64,000 nucleotides of DNA from Ehretia macrophylla (lineage: Eukaryota; Streptophyta; Magnoliopsida; Boraginales; Ehretiaceae), in NCBI GenBank assembly GCA_037974665.1, contig CM075771.1:25119425-25183424 (forward strand). The letters are read 5' to 3'. The notes under the pieces were generated by a model that worked only from the letters and a program-made list of their open reading frames with translations, ran no database searches and was not told the DNA's origin. Every line of letters starts with the position of its first letter. Within the stretch, counting starts at the first letter, position 1. Shown here one piece after another: positions 43,416 through 55,167 of the stretch. The position numbers and the translations under genes are program-made.

Positions 43416-46400
43416 TCAACTGTTTTCTCCATTCACCTGACTGTCTGCGATGGAGCTAGTTTCCACCTTTGGTGGCCCTGAATGCCTCCTAGGCCTGGCT
43501 GGTGAAGGGGGAAAAGAAAGTCGTTTTTTTGCCCATCCTGCTGATCCCTTTTCTGGTGTTCCATTTTCCATTCCTAACGGGCTCTGCAACCGTGTTTTGG
43601 CCTTTGCTGACTGAGTGGGTGCCATGTAACTTGGCACTGATGGAGAGCTCGCAAGGCTTTCATCATCCCTAATTGATGATCCAGCAATGCTGTGTCTCCT
43701 ATTCCTCTCTGATTGCACACTGAACAAGCTCCTTGTGTCATCTTCTTGGTTCAACGAGCTCACTCTAGGGCTGGCAGATTTCAATTTTCTTGCTGCTATA
43801 GGCTTAGATGGCGGTGTAGAAGGAGACTGGTGGTTAGGAGGATGATGTGGCTTTTGACTGACTGGTGAAGAAGGGTTATCAGAATTTAGCTGATGACGAG
43901 CAAAAGCCTTGATAATTTCGCCACCAACCATGCTCTGACTTGCACTTTTGACGGATAAGTGATCATTGGTGACTTCCTTCTCAGCTGTGGTAGCCATCAA
44001 TCGTTCTAACCAACTCCAGCCCCAGTGAGGATTGGTTGGGTCCATAAAGAGCAAGTTGGCAGATCTTGATGATTTCTTCCAGGTTTGCTGTTCATATTAA
44101 AATTTGAAAATTAATTTACAGATTAAAAGTCTATTTCTTGATCATATATAACAATGGAATCACTAGAATACCATTTAGTTTATAGACAAAGGTCACATGA
44201 TTTGAATCATGCAGCTAACCGTTCAAGTAAACGGAACTGTCGACAACACTTTCAACACCATTTAACCATAACTTGACTTCTGTTACACTTAGTTGTGTTC
44301 TTGGAATTTTCAATTATGGTGGAACCCCAACTGGGATTCTCCTTTATATGTAAACAGTATCCATTGAACCAAAAGTATCCACACAGAATGAGGTCAAGTG
44401 CAATAATGTGCTGGGTAACGACTACAACTTTCAATATCAAAGGTTCTCACTTTGCATGTAACAAGAGCTATTAAATCAGAAGATATACACATATTCATAT
44501 GTGTATGTATTGAAATATACAGAGCATGTTTCTTATTTTCAACTTTCCCATTCAATTATAAACTTCTTTTCTTCAGGAGACTAGAGTGTGTAAAATAGAG
44601 GCACATGAATGTTAAATACCTGATGAGAGTATGAATAAGCTAGTGCTCTTTCTCGTCTCATAGCTGCTTCATACTTATGCAGAAGGTTTGCTTCGATTTT
44701 CTCTTTTGATTGTAGACTATCATCCCACTCCTCCCCCAACTGTCACAACATTGAAAAAAGATTGCCTTTTAGATGAAATGGCCATAATAACAACCACAAG
44801 ATTAGGTAGCTCAGCAAAAACTTTTAATGGAACATACATCAACTTTAGATGAAATTATTCTCAACTAAAGAACTTGTTTACATAACAATCCACACACTAT
44901 TACAGCTACTGTCATGAGCATTTCCTAAAATGGCTCAAAAAATTTGATATGAAGAGACGATTGATAAGTGGATTGAATATGAACGTCAGTTTCAACAAAC
45001 GAAAAGCCACTTAAATATTTGACTCAAACTGCCTCAGGTTGACACGTATCTGAAAATCCAACACCATAAACAATTGGAAGCTAAGGAAAAAAACTAACCC
45101 TCAAGCTTTCAAGTTCTTTTGCATGTTTCTGTAAAAGCTGTCTCTGAAGTGCTCGATTCTCCTCCAACATCCTAAGTCTTCTAGAACATATCTGAGCCTG
45201 CACACGAGATAGACTCTGCATGCATTTTAAAGTGTTTGCAGTTTGACGCTTGACAGTGTGTCCATCTACAAGTGTTTTTAGTCTGACAAGCCCTCTTAAA
45301 GCTCGCAATGCTCTCCTCGCCTGAAAATAACAATTACAAGAGAAAATACTGCACAAGTTCAATCACACCTTAAAACAGTGTAAAGTTAAAGTCAATTTCA
45401 CGAAATACAGCTATGAAAATAAAAATAATATTCTCACAGGCATATTAAGAAACAGAAGAGTAATAGCTTTAACATCAATCTCTCAGCACTAGCACTCGAT
45501 TTGAGTCAACTTGGCACAACTTCCCATGCAGTCAAGATGCTTAAAATGCAAATCTAAATGATATTCTACCTCGTTCTTCCCCGTGGAATTGGGCACTTGC
45601 ATCTGTATATGTGTCACAGAGAGACAAGATAATAACAAATTGCGATATCCAACACAACCGAAGGAATTTCCGAAAATGAGTCAGCTGATTCAGCCGATAT
45701 TTTTTTTTTTTTTTTTTGTGGAATATATCTTGCCAACCATTAAAAAGAGCACTGAAGCCGACTACATTCAAATCATGAAAACACAACTTAAGAGTCCATT
45801 CACTTCTCAAATACAAAAGAGCAACTTAATAAAGCTTATTTCATACAAAAACACACCAAATTAACTATTCTTTCCAGGAATGAAAGATGTCCTAAATAAG
45901 AAATTTTGCCAGAGTGTTGCAGCTTTCTAACATTAGGAGTGATTGTTGTGTACAAGCTTGCATCACCCTAGAGAGAGAATATGCTTCTGGGAACTCTGTC
46001 TTTCCCCAAATCTTTTTCCTCCAGAATGAAAACCATTTATATATAAATCTCTATTTTCATCCTATCACTATTGGTATATGAGGATGAACATGTACAACAT
46101 TGTGTGTACAATACAAAGCAACATACCAGGTAACCACGAAATGCAGTCTGAATCTTTATTGCTGCCACTTCCTCCTTTGATTTACCCGTAAATTGAGAAG
46201 TTGCAGTTAGTCGAACAACCTCTGCAGCAGCCTGAGCAGCCGCGACAGCAGCTTCAGCAGCAACAGCAGTGGCAACTGCAACAGAGTACGCATGTTTTGA
46301 CTGCTCATTTTCCACCTCTGTCAATTTCACCTCTTCCACTGGTGGAAGAGGATGAGGATGCGGATGAGAGACTGTAACAGTCTCTAAAGTTGATGAATCT

Positions 46401-46613
46401 GGAGCCGAAGGCGTTTCTTTGCCATCCCATTTCTTGTTTGATTTACTTGCTTTCTGAAAGTTAGTCCATCAAATATCAAAAACCATCAAAATCAACCTAA
46501 GACACAGCCGAAATGACTATAAAGTGACATCAACAAACCTTATCTTTCTTTCCTTTCGAATCCGGGCTAAGAGCCTTCTTTAGTGAAGAAAACCAGCTTC
46601 CTTTCCTCCCCAT
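43416..46613 (-). CDS. IQD1/IQD2: IQ67-domain calmodulin-binding protein, IQD1/IQD2 group (471 aa)
   Basis: Exons in coding order: 46613-46539, 46453-46127, 45320-45099, 44739-44620, 44087-43416; 1,416 nt with stop, all GT-AG. IQD proteins are plant scaffolds that bind calmodulin and associate with microtubules and kinesin light chain-related proteins. IQD1 was linked to glucosinolate defence in Arabidopsis. The start [20 protein letters not shown] is family-typical. The IQ67 region begins near residue 122 with [20 protein letters not shown] and continues through [20 protein letters not shown] and [20 protein letters not shown]. The conserved intron falls inside the first IQ motif, after GYL. 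An Ala-rich helix ([20 protein letters not shown]) precedes it. The C-terminal half is basic and Ser/Pro-rich with [14 protein letters not shown] and the end region [20 protein letters not shown] (DUF4005). Counterparts are At3g09710 and At5g03040. Confidence 0.95.
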
Positions 46614-47361
46614 CTTTTATATCATTACTCAATTTGTCCTATTCTGAACAAAAAACAAACTGAATTACATCAAAGTTTCCACCTTTACATGAGTTACACC
46701 AAAATGCAAACAAATTCACATTACTAAGACAAAGATCCAAGACATGACACTTGGAAACATTAATCACATTGCCAATCTGTGTACTCCAAGACACATGTAT
46801 CAGAATGAAACAGTCGCAAGAACATATAAAAGCCTCAACCTTTGATTTTTAATATAGTTTTAAATATGGGTAAATAGTGCCAAATCTACAAAATCTTAGG
46901 ATATTAGCTGAATTAGTTACAATCACTGGCTCCAAATCATGGTTGCAAAATTACATTTTGATCCCACTTCTTTTCCAACATTTCCTACTAAACCAACATA
47001 AGGAATAGCTTTCTTGAAACATAATGCAACACCCAGATGCAATAACATCAATAATTCAACAAATAAGCAAAAAACACACAATGAAAATAGTAATAAAATA
47101 CTATTTATCAGCAAAAGTTGACATTTTTGGTTCATTTTTAAGAGAAATACTTGTTGGAAATTACCTGGGAGTGGAATAGCCAGATCTCTTTGAAGTTTCC
47201 TTCTTTTGTTTTGTTCTTCTATTGCTTAAAAATTTGATCTTTCTTACTCTATCTATAGCTATACAAAGATCAGAAGATACCAAAAAAAGATTAGAGCTTG
47301 TGACCCCTCTCTCTCTCCCCACTCTTTGGCAGTCTTGCAGTTTTAGTGTGAGAGAAATGTG

Positions 47362-47392
<31 letters not shown>

Positions 47393-47400
47393 AACCAGAT
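46614..47400 (-). other. IQD leader with predicted 5' UTR intron (47164-46644)
   Basis: On the minus strand, CTCCCAG|GTAATT near 47164 and TTGTTCAG| near 46644 are good splice signals, and the acceptor lies 30 bp upstream of the ATG. A (GA)n tract at about 47361-47393 lies in the likely leader exon or core promoter. Inferred from sequence signals only. Confidence 0.55.
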
Positions 47401-49978
47401 CTTGTTTACCAATATGTGTTGAGCTGGTATCGCTAATTTGACCCCACTGTTGGAGCTGGGATTGTGGGCCTCATCTGAAATTTCATCATGCTGCTCAACT
47501 TTTTGGATAACGTAAGAATCTAATTAACGGAATATAATTATCATTAGTAAATTGTTAAGCGTAGCGATATTTTTATATATACATTAAATTAATTAATGGT
47601 AAAATTTTAGAGTAGTAAACAATATCAAATTTAAAATTTTGTAAAAATTTTTTTACCTCACTATCATTAGGCCATACCGTTAAAGGGCAATGCTATACTC
47701 TCCTTATTTGTTTTTATTTTGTCAAATATGTTTTTAATTCGGCAAATATGATAGAATGCTACATCAACAATAATATAAAATAATTAAATAATAATTTGTT
47801 ATGTTAAAAAAAATTGTGTTCGAAATATAACTTCGACTTACCAAAACAAAAGTTATGATAGGATGCTTCCGAAGTTTGTTACTTTATACTTTCGAGAAAA
47901 AATAAAAGAATCTGATACAGACAGATGATGCTCCATATCTTTTGCTTGTTTGCTTCAACATGCCAACTTCCTATTCCTCAAACTTTAAAAAAAAAAAAAA
48001 AAATACAGATTGTTACATTAGAAAAATATTTAAAATAGAGTAATAAATTATTAGTAATATCTGTCCTCAATAAGTACCTTATCAAATTAATTAATTTGTT
48101 TTCCTTTATTTTTTGTCAATTTAAATCATTCCATCAGTGTTTCATAAATTTTATGAGGTAGATTTCAATCCTTAAGTGTTTAATTCAATATCATCACCAC
48201 TATATTAAATAATAAATGGTTTAAATCTTACTCATTAACATCATGAGATAATGGTTTTCTCTTGTTCAAATTTATTACATTTTTATAAATTCTTTATATT
48301 GCTTTACCCTAATCTATATTTTCCTTTTAATTCATAAAATTTCCATTATTTCGTTAATTATGAGCCAATATATGTCTCTGTATTAAATAGTTAATTGATG
48401 CAATACTTATAATATGATAGTAGAATTTTGGTGGCTGGTAAGCATTTGCAATTATGGAATTGTAATTAACATTTAGCGATATCTAAATTGACCTATAAGT
48501 TCAAATTTCTCATATAAGTTCATGCTAAAAATTCTTAACAAGAACACGATATATTATTACCCAAAGAAAAGAAAGAACGCGAGATATTTTCTATTCTATG
48601 ATTTGACTAATTGATGAACTACCTTGTGGAGTCACCCTTCTTCTTACAAGAAAATCCAAAGGAAGAAAACAAAATGCCGTCTTTGAAAAGGTCTATAAAT
48701 AAAGTTTTGAATCGACATATTACACGTTTATACAAAAGAAAAAGTATTTGATGGGAAATAATTTCTTTTGATAAACTGCTGATTAACCGTCTAATACATA
48801 AATATAAAACGCACATTTTTATCTCATGATTGAACAACCGCATAAGTGAAATAAAGAATTTTTCGAATTTGATATATTACGTGATGAAAGTCAAAGAAGT
48901 CGTTGGTTTTACCGCTTTAATCAATGATTACAGGTGAAGGTGCTGAAAGAATCTGACAAATGCGAATATTGGCTGTAATAAAGCCATCACCTAAAGGCTG
49001 CTGTGCTGTCCAACCAGAAAACAATGTCATTTATATAACTAAAGTTTATTGTCCTCCTTGCCACGGTTGCAAGGTGGACAATATCATTTATTTACAACAA
49101 GAGGTTGGGGCAGGTCACTTATTTAACTCAATTATTGGGACATAATCCACCGTCTATTGAGCAGTTTAGATGTAATCAAAATAAGGAAAATATTATTGCC
49201 AAAAAAATAAAAATAAAAAATAAGGAAAATATTCAAAATCAACAAAATTGGACATTTCGTTTAAAAAGAGAGTTGCGCTTCATATACATGTAAAACTCAT
49301 CAATTGTGAGTATTCTATGTCCGTTGTTGTTGGACCAAAGAGTTTTCTTATAAAAAAAAAAAGATGGATGAAATAGAGTAGGTTTTTAATTGGTAGAAAT
49401 ATAATATTTAGAATTCGTCTCGAAATTTATAATCAAACTTATAAGTAATGTCAAAAAAACTCGTGATATGTCTAATGAAATTTCATAGGTCGGGACTCCT
49501 CCTTTTCTTCATTCGTATAGCCACTATCATGGGGTACTCTTCTATGACTTTAATTTTGTCACACCTACTACTAGAGTTTATAGTTATTCACTCTGACAAG
49601 GAAAAAGTGAAATGGGAGAATAAAGCAATGGCATGTGTTATTTTGAATGAAATGCATCATTGTGGGATCTGCAACATTTAGCAAATTTGAACATAAATGT
49701 TTTCTTTATTCATGACTTGCGTGTGGATGAAGTATTTAGTATTGTGGCCAACTCATGTAATAACCTTTGGCATATGTGAAAATAAGTTTAACCATTAATG
49801 GAGGATGACAATTATATTTTACTAATGTAACTCTCAACTTGCTATAGAGTAAGTCCCACCTTCATGGTAGGGCAGTAACCCCCACATGGTAACATAATTC
49901 AAATTTGAACTTGCTATAGAGTTTTGACCAACAAAAAGACTTAAAAATAAAGAAAGGAAGGTAGACCTTATATATATG
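47401..49978. other. AT-rich spacer upstream of the IQD gene
   Basis: No gene could be supported; the frames at 48619, 48960, 49105 and 49448 are short and without family features. One clean hairpin occurs at 49048-49082: a 14-bp stem with one mismatch and a 7-nt loop, ATTGTCC(T)CCTTGC against GCAAGG(T)GGACAAT. Confidence 0.5.
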
Positions 49979-50866
49979 TGAGATTTATCTATGTGAGTGT
50001 TGATCATCCTGTTTTATTGAGTATAAAGATGAGTCTTGTATTCATGTGTGTCATGCCTTGAGCCTAGCACCCCGGATCTGCATGTAAGACTAGTGTTGTA
50101 AGTGTAAGAAAATAACTACTTGAATTAGGATGATTAGAGTATTAGAGATTTAGAGTAAAAAAAAAAATAGTATGATTGAAATGGAGTCGAATGGTTAATT
50201 CGCAGATGTCATGAAGCTTTCTTCTATAATTTTGATACAATCATCATGTAATCTAGAGAACCAACTGACCTTAGGTATACAATATCGGCCATTGAAAGTC
50301 ATTTGATGGGTATGTTGGTCCAGGGCATGTGCAGTTCTTAACGGGAGGTGTATGTAATATTTTACATTGATAGAATATAGTATGATTGTGTGGTTTATAA
50401 ATGGGTGTTGTGGATATAATGAATAACTTGGGTTAACCATTTTGGACCAATAGAAACGAGACCTAAGTAGTTATTTATTGTACCTACAATACAAGTCTCG
50501 CCTGGGAGTCTGGGGTTCTGGGTTTGGAGCGTGACAGAATAGTATTCAGAGCAGGTCACTAGCCAATGCTGGGGTTGTGGGCTCGGGGCGTGACAAAATG
50601 GTATTCAGAGTAGGTTATTAGCCGGTGCGGGAGCTAAGTGCTATGTGTGGCAAAGTGTTACACCTAAAAAGCTAATAGGAGCTGTCTCTTGAACCCCATA
50701 GGAGTCACCTTTAGAATCCTGCACCGACTTGTTGGTCCTGAGTATAAGAGACTCAAATAGTTATTTCTTGTGCCTATAATATAAGTCTCGCCTGTGAATT
50801 TGGAGTTTTAGACTCAAAACGTGATAATGTGAGATCCATTTATATGAGTGCTGACTATTCTATTAT
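49979..50866 (+). repeat. Decayed repeat, possibly LTR-retrotransposon relic
   Basis: Several blocks recur in the same orientation. GTGAGATTTATCTATGTGAG (49979) recurs as GTGAGATCCATTTATATGAG (50829). A block with TAGTTATTTATTGTACCTA and AAGTCTCGCCTG (about 50468) recurs near 50758. GCGTGACA-GAATAGTATTCAGAG (50529) recurs at 50588. TGGTATTCAGAG at 50599-50610 resembles the TGGTATCAGAGC primer-binding site used by plant LTR retrotransposons, with one extra T. There is no gag or pol coding and no intact LTR pair. Confidence 0.5.
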
Positions 50867-51106
50867 ACGTGCGGACGCAAGTGTAACCCAAAGATTTGCA
50901 ATAGAGACTAGAATAAGTTGCCATTTTCACAGAGTTAAATCCTGATTATCACATAAATTCACACACTTTTGGGCCGAAGTATGGGCTAAATAAATTATAA
51001 GATGTTTAATTTAATGATTCATTACCTGCAAAAATCATGAAAAGAATTAGAGTCCAGGTAACAATTTGATAATTGACTCCACTCGTGTTTTTAATCCTTT
51101 ATCATA

Positions 51107-53014
51107 TTATCTATGACCATGATGTGATATTATTCCTCTTGAAATATCAAGATTCCAAAGCAAAATTTTGGAGCAACTCTCTTGTGGAACTCTCTTTACT
51201 CTAGTCTCCTCTCGAAGAACCTCTTTCCTCACGAATTTAAGTGAATCCTGCAATGAATAACAGAGATGTAATTATTAATAGGCACGCTTGTTAGATTTTC
51301 TCACGTCAGTTGTAAAAAGAACGGTATTTTCAGAGTTGAAAACCCCTATAGGTACAGCCTAATTTTGTGCTATCTTTTTATTTATTTATTTATTGCTGAC
51401 TTGTGAGTGTATCACAATCTTCTTGTATAAAGAAATTCTAAATATAGAAATGATTGTTAGTTGGCCAAATCTGTATTAACCTTAGTATTTTTTTTGATAA
51501 AATAGCGTGTCCAGTTTTATTATGGGATTTGACCCCCAAAAAAAAAAGTTTTATTATGGGAACCTTGTGTTTAGTTCTAATTATAAACTTTGAACTATGA
51601 TTGAAGTTTCTCGAAGTTGTTACCTTATGACTGTTCAGTATTGTTAGAACGAAGAATAAACTAGAAATCTGACACAGTACGAGATTAAAGTGACGTGCTT
51701 CTTGTTGATTGGCATACCTGGGAAGTGTCCTGAAGAGATGATGTGCGCCCCCATCTCTCAGGGTCCCAAAGAATTGAACTATTGAATGCAAAGCTTGAGA
51801 TATGCAATGGAGGTTTTGTGTCTGTTGGATTCTGAAACTTCTTCAAATGCCATCGTCTATCTTGTGAAGAATCACACACAGGTCTCTTGAAACCAACCCT
51901 TTTCCTGTTTGCAGCTAGTATTGCAATCGGCCATGTCCCAAACACCCTGCAAAATCCACGTTATACAATAATAACTTTAACGTTGCGTCATTTAGCAAAA
52001 AAATACTTTGCCATTGTGTCATCGGAGCTTCCACCTTACTATTTTAAATTCTTTTTAGATAATTTAACTGCCAATTAAAGAAGTTTTCAAGAAAATGCCA
52101 CGACTCCTCAAAATTAATGAATTTTAAACCAAAGTTTCGTCAAGCGCCATGAGGCGTACAACACTAGAACGCCTTTGTTGACGATCTTTCACTCTTACAT
52201 CATTTAGGCCTGTTTGCCGAGCAAAGTCTCAAGAAATCTTCCCTCTTTGCCTTCAAAATGCAACGAATAGACCCAGAAATAATGAATCCCGAACTTATCA
52301 ATTTTGTCCGGTAAACTACTGCAAAACTCTGAATCTTTTATGACGAAAAAAACAACAAAGCAAGAGATCATATATTACTTACTCGATTCCTCTAGTCTGT
52401 TCAAAGAAGCTGAGATCATAAACATTTGAAAGCCCTGTAAAATGAACAATCCCGCTTAGCTTATGGTGCTCAATATGTTCCAAAGCAACATTCCATTGGT
52501 GATCCATTTCAGCTTCTATGTCTGTAAAATTCTCTTTGAACACTAAATGCCTATACATTATGCCTGTTTCTCTAAGCATCTCTGATACTTCAGAAGAAGA
52601 CTCAGATTTCTGCTCCACTACAACCCACAACAATGGAGGACGAACCAATTTCAATGTGTTCGCCATTCTTGCAAGAAGCACCCCTCGAAGCTGATCTTTA
52701 GCGCTTGTTGAAGTGACGATGATAACTAGTCTTTTCGCATCATTAGACCTCGTTGGTAAGGGCTCTGATGTTGTATCTAGCAAGCTTCTATTGAAATTCC
52801 CATTTTGCGAAGTCAGTTGATTTGTACCTTTTTGTACACTTCTGTACGGTTTCGTACATGAGGGATTTGAGATGGCAACACGATTGGAAAGTATCGAAGA
52901 CTTAGCTGTTGGAGCAAAGCCAGTGAAGAATCCCATGATGAAACAGAGAAAAAAATGTAGTAGAGATTTCTTCCATGGCTGCAACTTTTTCTTTGATCTT
53001 TCCATAGACCTCAT
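51107..53014 (-). CDS. IRX9: Xylan glycosyltransferase family 43 protein IRX9 (333 aa)
   Basis: Exons in coding order: 53014-52383, 51946-51718, 51247-51107; 1,002 nt with stop, GT-AG throughout. IRX9 works in the Golgi xylan synthase complex with IRX14 and IRX10 and is needed for xylan chain elongation in secondary walls. The start MRSMERSKKKLQPWKKSLLH and the single membrane segment at about 17-34 (HFFLCFIMGFFTGFAP) show a type II Golgi protein. GT43 blocks follow: VIIVTSTSAKDQLRGVLLAR, PPLLWVVVE, MYRHLVFKENFTD, EHHKLSGIVHF, GTWPIA and SSFAFNSSILWDPERWGR. The end is CSKILLWNLD plus a short tail. At residues 191-200 the sequence is HFTGLSNVYD, so the DxD metal-binding motif found in active GT43 members is missing. 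At2g37090 is the counterpart and is likewise adjacent to an ICR gene. Confidence 0.94.
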
Positions 53015-55118
53015 AGCTCTAGAAAGGTTATAGAATCTGCCTCTTCTTGGTTTGATTCTAATGGCCCTGACTCAAACTCAGCGAAGCTAAGAAGAAATCA
53101 GCAATTTAGACGCCTATACTACATGGCTTGCTAGATGTATTAACTTTGGTCTTGAGAAGGTCATCCAAGTAACTGTTTAGCTGAAAAATGACTTATATTT
53201 GGTGTCCTTAGATCCCTCGTAACGTTATTTGAAACGCCAGGAAACTATACATTCCTTTTATGTGAGAATATTATAATATTATGAAATAATCTAAATCTAT
53301 ATTTGGTGAACATTACGTTATTTGTTTCAGTTTTTCCTTTGGTTGAGGGCTTTGCTTGAGAGAGGCATGCCTTGAAGTAGAAGGAAGAGAATATAAAGAA
53401 TCATAGAAGGACTTCACTCGTTTCTTGCAACCATATAGTGGTTGAGTGATGCAAACTGATCAGCTAAAATGTTAATAGGAAAATGGATATGGATTTGACT
53501 AAAGATGGCTCAGATATGCATGGCGATTATATCATGGGTTACCGTAAAAAATGATAGTTAGATGTGTTTGACTTTTATGTGCGTGAACTTTATATACGAG
53601 TGTGGCCCATATTCACTTTCTTACACCATAATAGATGTTTATTTTTAAAAAAAATTTCCTTATATTGGAGAAGTCAGCAACTAGTAACAATAAACAGAGT
53701 CTCTCTTTAAAGAAAATGATATGTAAATATCAGCAATTTGTTCCCACAGCCATACTTAGGTTTCATAAGGATTGAAGAGTAACACACTATAGAGGGAGAT
53801 GCAGATAGATTGCTTAATGAAGGTTTTGTGTTTTTATTTCTTTTATATGGCGAGGAACATTTTTGTAAAGCCTTTCAGCTCATACTGGAGGCGAATTTAA
53901 GGGCATGTGACTCCGTTGGAAAAAAATATAATTCAATTTAGTTAAACATAAGATTTACTAAGATTGATCTCCAAAAAAATAACTTTTTCTTTCTGGCTGA
54001 GTCCTAAACATCCTACCTCTAAGCAATCTCACTCCTGATTACCCAAGCTAATGGTGCTCTACCTGCACCTCTATTTCCTATGTAAGGAAGGATTTTGTCG
54101 GAGAAGAAGAGAGAAGCCGGATCGGGTGGACCTCAATTCGTTGGTCTCCGGTTTTATCAGAGAACGTTTGTTTCACGGAATGATTTTTTATTTGCGGGAT
54201 TTATATTCTTATATATTTATGTCCTATGAATGTAACTAACACTGTTTGGTATGTTAAGAATATTTTGTTAAATTTTTAAAAAAATTGTATTGTTATGTTT
54301 AGTTTAGATTCATATTCCTGAAAATTTTTAACAATATTTCAATTAACGTTAGGGCTAAAAATGATTTCAAAACAGGGTAATGACGGTGTGAAATTAGATT
54401 GCAATTGATGGTCAAATCATAATTATTTTAAGTACCTTCAACCATATTCTTGTACTATCATGTGAATTACACGTGAAATTTTATAGTGCATAAATTTTAA
54501 TAAAAAAATAAGTAAAATGGTCAAAGCGAAACTCGATTATAAACTAATGTAATTTTACAATCATAAATAATTGAATAATGAAAACAGTACTAAAAGAAAT
54601 TTTAGTGATTCTAAAACAGTACAGCAGAGCAAAAAAGAACAAGAAGCACCAGTTTCCCTCCTTTTCAAAAATCGTTCAAAGCACGTGAACAAACATCAAT
54701 AATGCCAGAAAGGCAAGCGGATGCTGCAGTTTATCGGGAGACATTGTCTTTTTTATTTATTTTTGAAATAGATAGATAAAATCGTATTTTAAATTTTAAA
54801 TTTAATTTTTTAATTATAATATATAATTAGTTGAGCATTTCACATTGTTTGATTGTTGACTGTATTGACTAGGCAGGCCCACTTCAACACGTGTACACAT
54901 TTAGCCCAGAAAACTAGCACAAATGCCATGTAATGTCTCCCAAGTAGCTACTGCTAACACACTTCCATCTAACAAAGTGTACTTTTCCCAAGTGTCATTA
55001 TCAGTGAGTTAAGAAAGAAAGAAAGTGCTGTAGCTTAAGCTTTTTTTGTTTTTTTTTTGTTTTTCTGTAGCTTAAGCTTGAATGAATGTAATATGTAACT
55101 AGTGTAGTGTACTAGTGC

Positions 55119-55119
<1 letters not shown>
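53015..55119. other. Divergent spacer between IRX9 and POLAR-like gene
   Basis: This contains both promoters. No further gene could be supported; the frame at 54051-54239 has no family. No unambiguous secondary-wall NAC or MYB element could be asserted by eye. Confidence 0.45.

Positions 55120-55154
<35 letters not shown>
55120..55154 (+). repeat. (TG)n microsatellite just before the POLAR-like start codon
   Basis: About 17 TG units end 13 bp upstream of the ATG at 55168. The tract is therefore in the 5' UTR or core promoter of the POLAR-like gene. Confidence 0.9.
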
Positions 55155-55157
<3 letters not shown>

Positions 55158-55167
55158 AGATCACAAA

